Below, piece by piece: positions 60,894-64,000 of a stretch of 64,000 bases of DNA; positions within the stretch are counted from its first letter, which is position 1; each line of letters opens with the position of its first letter. The notes below the pieces were generated by a model that was given only the letters and a program-made list of their open reading frames with translations, had not been told where the DNA came from and ran no database searches. Made by a program: the position numbers and the translations under genes. Source of the DNA: Ceratopteris richardii (lineage: Eukaryota; Streptophyta; Polypodiopsida; Polypodiales; Pteridaceae); contig CM035416.1 in NCBI GenBank assembly GCA_020310875.1, positions 72,871,483 through 72,935,482 on the forward strand, in the 5' to 3' direction.

Positions 60894-61875
60894 CCTATTG
60901 TTCTCATAAGGAGGAGGATTTTGACTCATCTATTTGTGTGGCTATGCTATTCATGTTTTGTGGAAGCCTATGGTTGTTCCAAAGTTTTGTAGGATATGAT
61001 CATGAAGTTTGTACTTGAAAGATTGTAATCAATGGACATACTGACAAGCAAGTGGAAATCAAGTTCAAATCTTAGCAACATGATGTGGACACTATGGATG
61101 CTTGGGATCATTATGAAGAAAATCTTGGAGGAATTCTTGTATCATGATGGACTATTTGGATGATATTATATGTGCCCATTGACTCACTCTTTTGGAGTCA
61201 ATTACATATCTTGTATCCAAGGAAATGGCTCTTCATGTACCTGAAAATATATTCTCATATGATGTATCTCACCCATGATGTAACATTGTATATGATGAGA
61301 TGAACCTCAACCAACCACTCTCAATTTGCATATAGAGCATTTAGGATGGGTGGCTTATTGTGTAAGTGAGGAGTAGATTGTATATATTGCCCACCATCCA
61401 AGACACCATACTTTGCTCCTCATTTACATAATATGTCTGGATACATAAGGACTTTGTCTTTGCCTTTCATACCATGGTTTGACCATGCACTTTGGTTGTT
61501 GAAGCAATGTTCCACAGGGTAGTAGCATCTAATACACCTAGGACATTGGAATACAATGTGTAGGTTTAGTTCCTCCATGTGTGCCAGTGTTAAGGGAGCA
61601 TTTGCATTAAAATACGATTAGCATCTTCACTTGATAAATGCTTGATTAAGGTCCAAATTGAAGAATTCTCAAAGGGCATGAAGTGGAGCTATGGAGACGT
61701 ATAAACCTCTTTACAAAAGGGTGGTGTGAAGAGGAGAAATGAGTAGACACTTAAGGTGTATAAATAATACTTTGTTTTAATACAAAACAAGCGCTTTGGA
61801 ATTTGTGTAACTCTCGATCTCGGGTACATACTTTTCTCTACATTCTGTTGTTCTTCATCTTTGCATGATGTCGTT
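60894..61875. other. Unassigned DNA
   Basis: No domain seen. Around 61353-61374 and 61411-61430 there is an imperfect inverted repeat built on GTGAGGAG/CTCCTCAT that could form a hairpin. The border with copia A3 is at about 61876. Confidence 0.4.
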
Positions 61876-61914
61876 GCTATGTTCTGAATATGATGCTATA
61901 ATGAAGAATGTGAC

Positions 61915-62790
61915 TTGCCTCCTGGCAAGAAGGTCATTGGCACTAAGTGGGTATACAAGCTGAAGCGTAAACCGGATGGTACAGTTGATAGGTATAAGGC
62001 TAGGCTTGTTGCAAAGGGTTATGCACAGGAAAGAGGCATTTATTTTGATGAGACCTTTGCACCTACATGCCGTATGGCTACTGTTCGAAGCATCTGTGCA
62101 CTTGCAGCTCATCATGGTTGGAATGTACATCAGTTGGACATTAAAACAACATTTCTAAATAGTGACTTTCATGAAGAAGTGTATGTTTTTCAACCCCATG
62201 GCTTTGTGCAGAAAGGGCATGAAAACCAGATGTGCAGGTTAAAGAAGGCATTATATGGTTTAAAGCAAGCATTACGTGCTTGGTATGAGAAGATACATGC
62301 CTATCTGATTGCACATGGTTTTGTGAATAGTCCAACTAAAAGCACCTTATATGTTAAGCGTGCTAATGATGTGCTTCTGATCATTGTTGTCTATGTTGAC
62401 GACATGCTGCTCATTGGTCCTATTGAGAAGCATATTGCTAATTTTAAGGCTGATTTGCATGCCTCATTTGAGAAGTCTGATTTGGGGCATTTGCATCACT
62501 ATTTGGAAATTCAATTTATGCGAGTTGATGGTGGAATGGCTTTGTGTCAAACGAAATATATTGACATATTATTGCAGCATTTTGGCCTTGAATATTGTAA
62601 GCCTATTGCCACTCCTATGGAGACAGGTTTACAATTGAGTCTTCATAATGCTGGAGATGCATTTGATGTTGTTCTCTATCAGCAAGCTGTTGGATGCTTA
62701 ATTTACTTATGCATTACTTGGCCAGATATTCAGTTTGTTGTCTCACAGATGAGCAGGTTTATGCATTGCCCAGGAGTCAAGCATTGGTAG
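61915..62790 (+). pseudogene. Copia A3 reverse transcriptase (nearly complete open frame)
   Basis: 291 residues: KKVIGTKWVYKLKRKPDGT, YKARLVAKGYAQERG, HGWNVHQLDIKTTFLN (first catalytic Asp), CRLKKALYGLKQALRAWYE, VYVDDMLLIG (catalytic YVDD) and ATPMETGLQLS, ending in RFMHCPGVKHW followed by TAG. The stop falls where the family continues into AVKRIFCYLSGT and RNase H, and copia A2 has the same stop. LGIQF reads LEIQF. The 5' end is truncated, so no start codon of its own is expected. Confidence 0.88.
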
Positions 62791-62814
62791 GCAGTTAAGC
62801 GCATCTTTTGCTAT

Positions 62815-63348
62815 TTGAGTGGTACTCGGCTACTTGGGTTGTTTTATCCCAAGGGGGGATCACTACCACCAGATTTGCATGCTTTTTTTGACTCTGATTG
62901 GGCTGGTTGCTATGACACTCGTGTGTCCACTAGTGGATTTTGCTTCATGCTTGGTAGCTCATGTATATCTTGGTTGAGCAAGAAGCAACCTACTGTGGCC
63001 ACTTCCAGTTGTGAGGCTGAGTATAGGGCAGCTTTCACAGCGACTGTTGAGTGTGTGTGGCTCAGATGCCTTATGGCTGATTTGGGTGTTGGTCAGCCTT
63101 CTGCCACCACCATCTTCACTGATAGTCAGAGCGCATTGGCAGTTGCAAGGAAACTTGTGTTCCATGCTCACACTAAGCACATTGAGGTGCATTATCACTA
63201 TGTCAGGGAGAGGTTCTCTACTAGGGATATCAGCTTGGCATACGTGCCCACGCAGGAGAACATTGCAGACCTTTTCATGAAGGCTCTGCCTAGGGAGAAG
63301 TTTGAAGCTTTCCGCAAAGCTTTGGGCTTACTTCCTTTTGTGGAGTGA
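62815..63348 (+). pseudogene. Copia A3 RNase H domain (open)
   Basis: 177 residues, nearly identical to 11741-12274. Catalytic contexts FFDSDWAGCYD, CEAEYRAAF and FTDSQSALAVA are all intact. It is separated from RT by the shared TAG. It ends with LPFVE, then the PPT and LTR. Confidence 0.9.
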
Positions 63349-63410
63349 TTTCCACATAGCTTGGCACTTCCTTATACATGAGTCCCAGCTCCTTGTTCAC
63401 TGCATCACTC

Positions 63411-63422
63411 CCAAGGGGGATT
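63411..63422 (+). other. Polypurine tract of copia A3
   Basis: AAGGGGGATT directly before TGTTGATATATT. Confidence 0.82.
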
Positions 63423-63651
63423 TGTTGATATATTTAGGTAGTGATGTGTGTGAATACACTAGGACCGTCGGGGCACTTTTTTCCCTCTTTAGGAGGTTTT
63501 TTCCCCCGGCTTGTATATATGCCTATTGCCCTAATGGGCTACTTATCTTTGTACATTCTCTAGTAATACATTCATTAATGTGTGTTGTGCTCCAAGCTTC
63601 TTCTTCTTCCTTGTGCTATTCGCGTGCTTCTGCAGACGACTAACTCCAACA
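63423..63651 (+). repeat. 3' LTR of copia A3
   Basis: 229 bp, TGTTGATATATT to ACTCCAACA, with a TATATAT motif near its middle. A close relative of the A2 LTRs. Confidence 0.92.
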
Positions 63652-64000
63652 TTTTATAGGTGGATCATCAAGTGGTGGTCCAAATGATGCGATTTCTCAA
63701 CCTTTATAGGATTCACATGATGATGCATATCATTCCATTTCTGACGCAGATTTAAATGATGCATTGTTGATGAGGGGCCTAATATAGAGGAGGCAAAAAC
63801 TATGCCTAAATGGTTGGTGCAAACTTTGCGAGATAGTAAATTAGATGCACCTTTCTCATATCATACTCGTTCATGCTCTCATAGTTATTCTTTTGCATCA
63901 AATTTCAATGCAATGGCTGCCTCTAGTCTCTATGATGAGAAAGCATGTTTCATTTGATGACACACAAAATTCAAAAAACTAGATGGCTGCCATGCAATCA
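63652..64000 (+). pseudogene. Copia A4: interior of another copia A copy, runs off the window
   Basis: It matches the linker before RT in copia A2: GGATCATCAAGTGGTGG, CATTCCATTTCTGACGCAGA, then KWLVQTLRDSKLDAP and MAAMQSKYDA-type codons near the end. It begins directly after the A3 LTR with no PBS or gag, so it is not the start of an element. Frames contain stops. It continues beyond 64000. Confidence 0.8.

Larger units (their letters stand above)
61876..63651 (+). mobile_element. Copia A3: 5'-truncated copia A element, plus strand
   Basis: It starts abruptly inside the RT N-terminus (EYDAIMKN context) and carries RT, RNase H, PPT and a complete 3' LTR (63423-63651). The same family as A1 and A2. 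Gag, protease and integrase are absent. It is directly followed by another copia A copy in the same orientation. Confidence 0.88.

Overview
The window reads as a transposable-element graveyard from a large plant genome. Every coding stretch I can identify belongs to Ty1/copia or Ty3/gypsy LTR retrotransposons, with one tRNA-related SINE. The copia primer-binding sites match plant initiator tRNA-Met and the youngest gypsy element has a tRNA-Asp-like site. I see no host protein gene, tRNA gene or complete rRNA gene. The nesting depth, the many decayed copies and one 17 kb element suggest a large-genome vascular plant, possibly a gymnosperm; that taxonomic step is inference. Work was by eye, so percentages and domain limits are approximate.

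Layout. 1-2868: unassigned DNA. 2874-6657 (-): copia A1, an internally deleted element with both LTRs and a perfect 5-bp target duplication. 6663-9829: unassigned, with two unrecognised ORFs. About 9830-20884 (-): a decayed gypsy element (gypsy A') whose pol is interrupted by copia A2 (11438-16505, -), which has two LTRs, PBS, PPT and a near-perfect target duplication. 21106-38063 (-): gypsy A, a young 16,958-bp element with 649-bp LTRs differing at only two positions, a GTGAT target duplication, PBS, PPT and three very long ORFs. It interrupts the sequence downstream of the integrase of copia B (38064-about 42005, -). 42132-42437 (-): a SINE with a 16-bp target duplication. 42970-47600: mixed gypsy fragments in both orientations, a (GA)n tract and an LTR-like block. 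47830-58015: a plus-strand copia B relic split by gypsy B (49236-57855, -). 58353-60490 (-): a second truncated gypsy B-type copy. 60552-60893: unrecognised ORF. 61876-64000 (+): the 3' half of copia A3 ending in its LTR, immediately followed by the interior of another copia A copy running off the window.

The most interesting object is gypsy A. Its ORF1 encodes Gag with several zinc knuckles and a retropepsin. ORF2 encodes RT, RNase H, a tandemly duplicated integrase N-terminal module (the two H-X6-H-X30-C-X2-C fingers have identical spacing), the integrase core, then a second retropepsin-like domain and a tail with repeated W[VI]PK-type motifs. ORF3 encodes an unrecognised 1,495-residue protein with two globular regions, a Pro/Ser/Thr-rich linker and a long coiled coil. 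It has no visible signal peptide or membrane anchor, and its reading frame crosses the polypurine tract and ends inside the 3' LTR. Gypsy B, a distant decayed relative, also has Pro-rich and coiled-coil coding remains downstream of integrase, so this kind of third ORF may be shared. The gypsy A leader carries a cluster of ten TCGCGATGG motifs.

Gypsy A looks structurally able to produce Gag, both enzyme sets and ORF3. All other elements are broken by stops, frameshifts, deletions or nested insertions and could move only if helped in trans.
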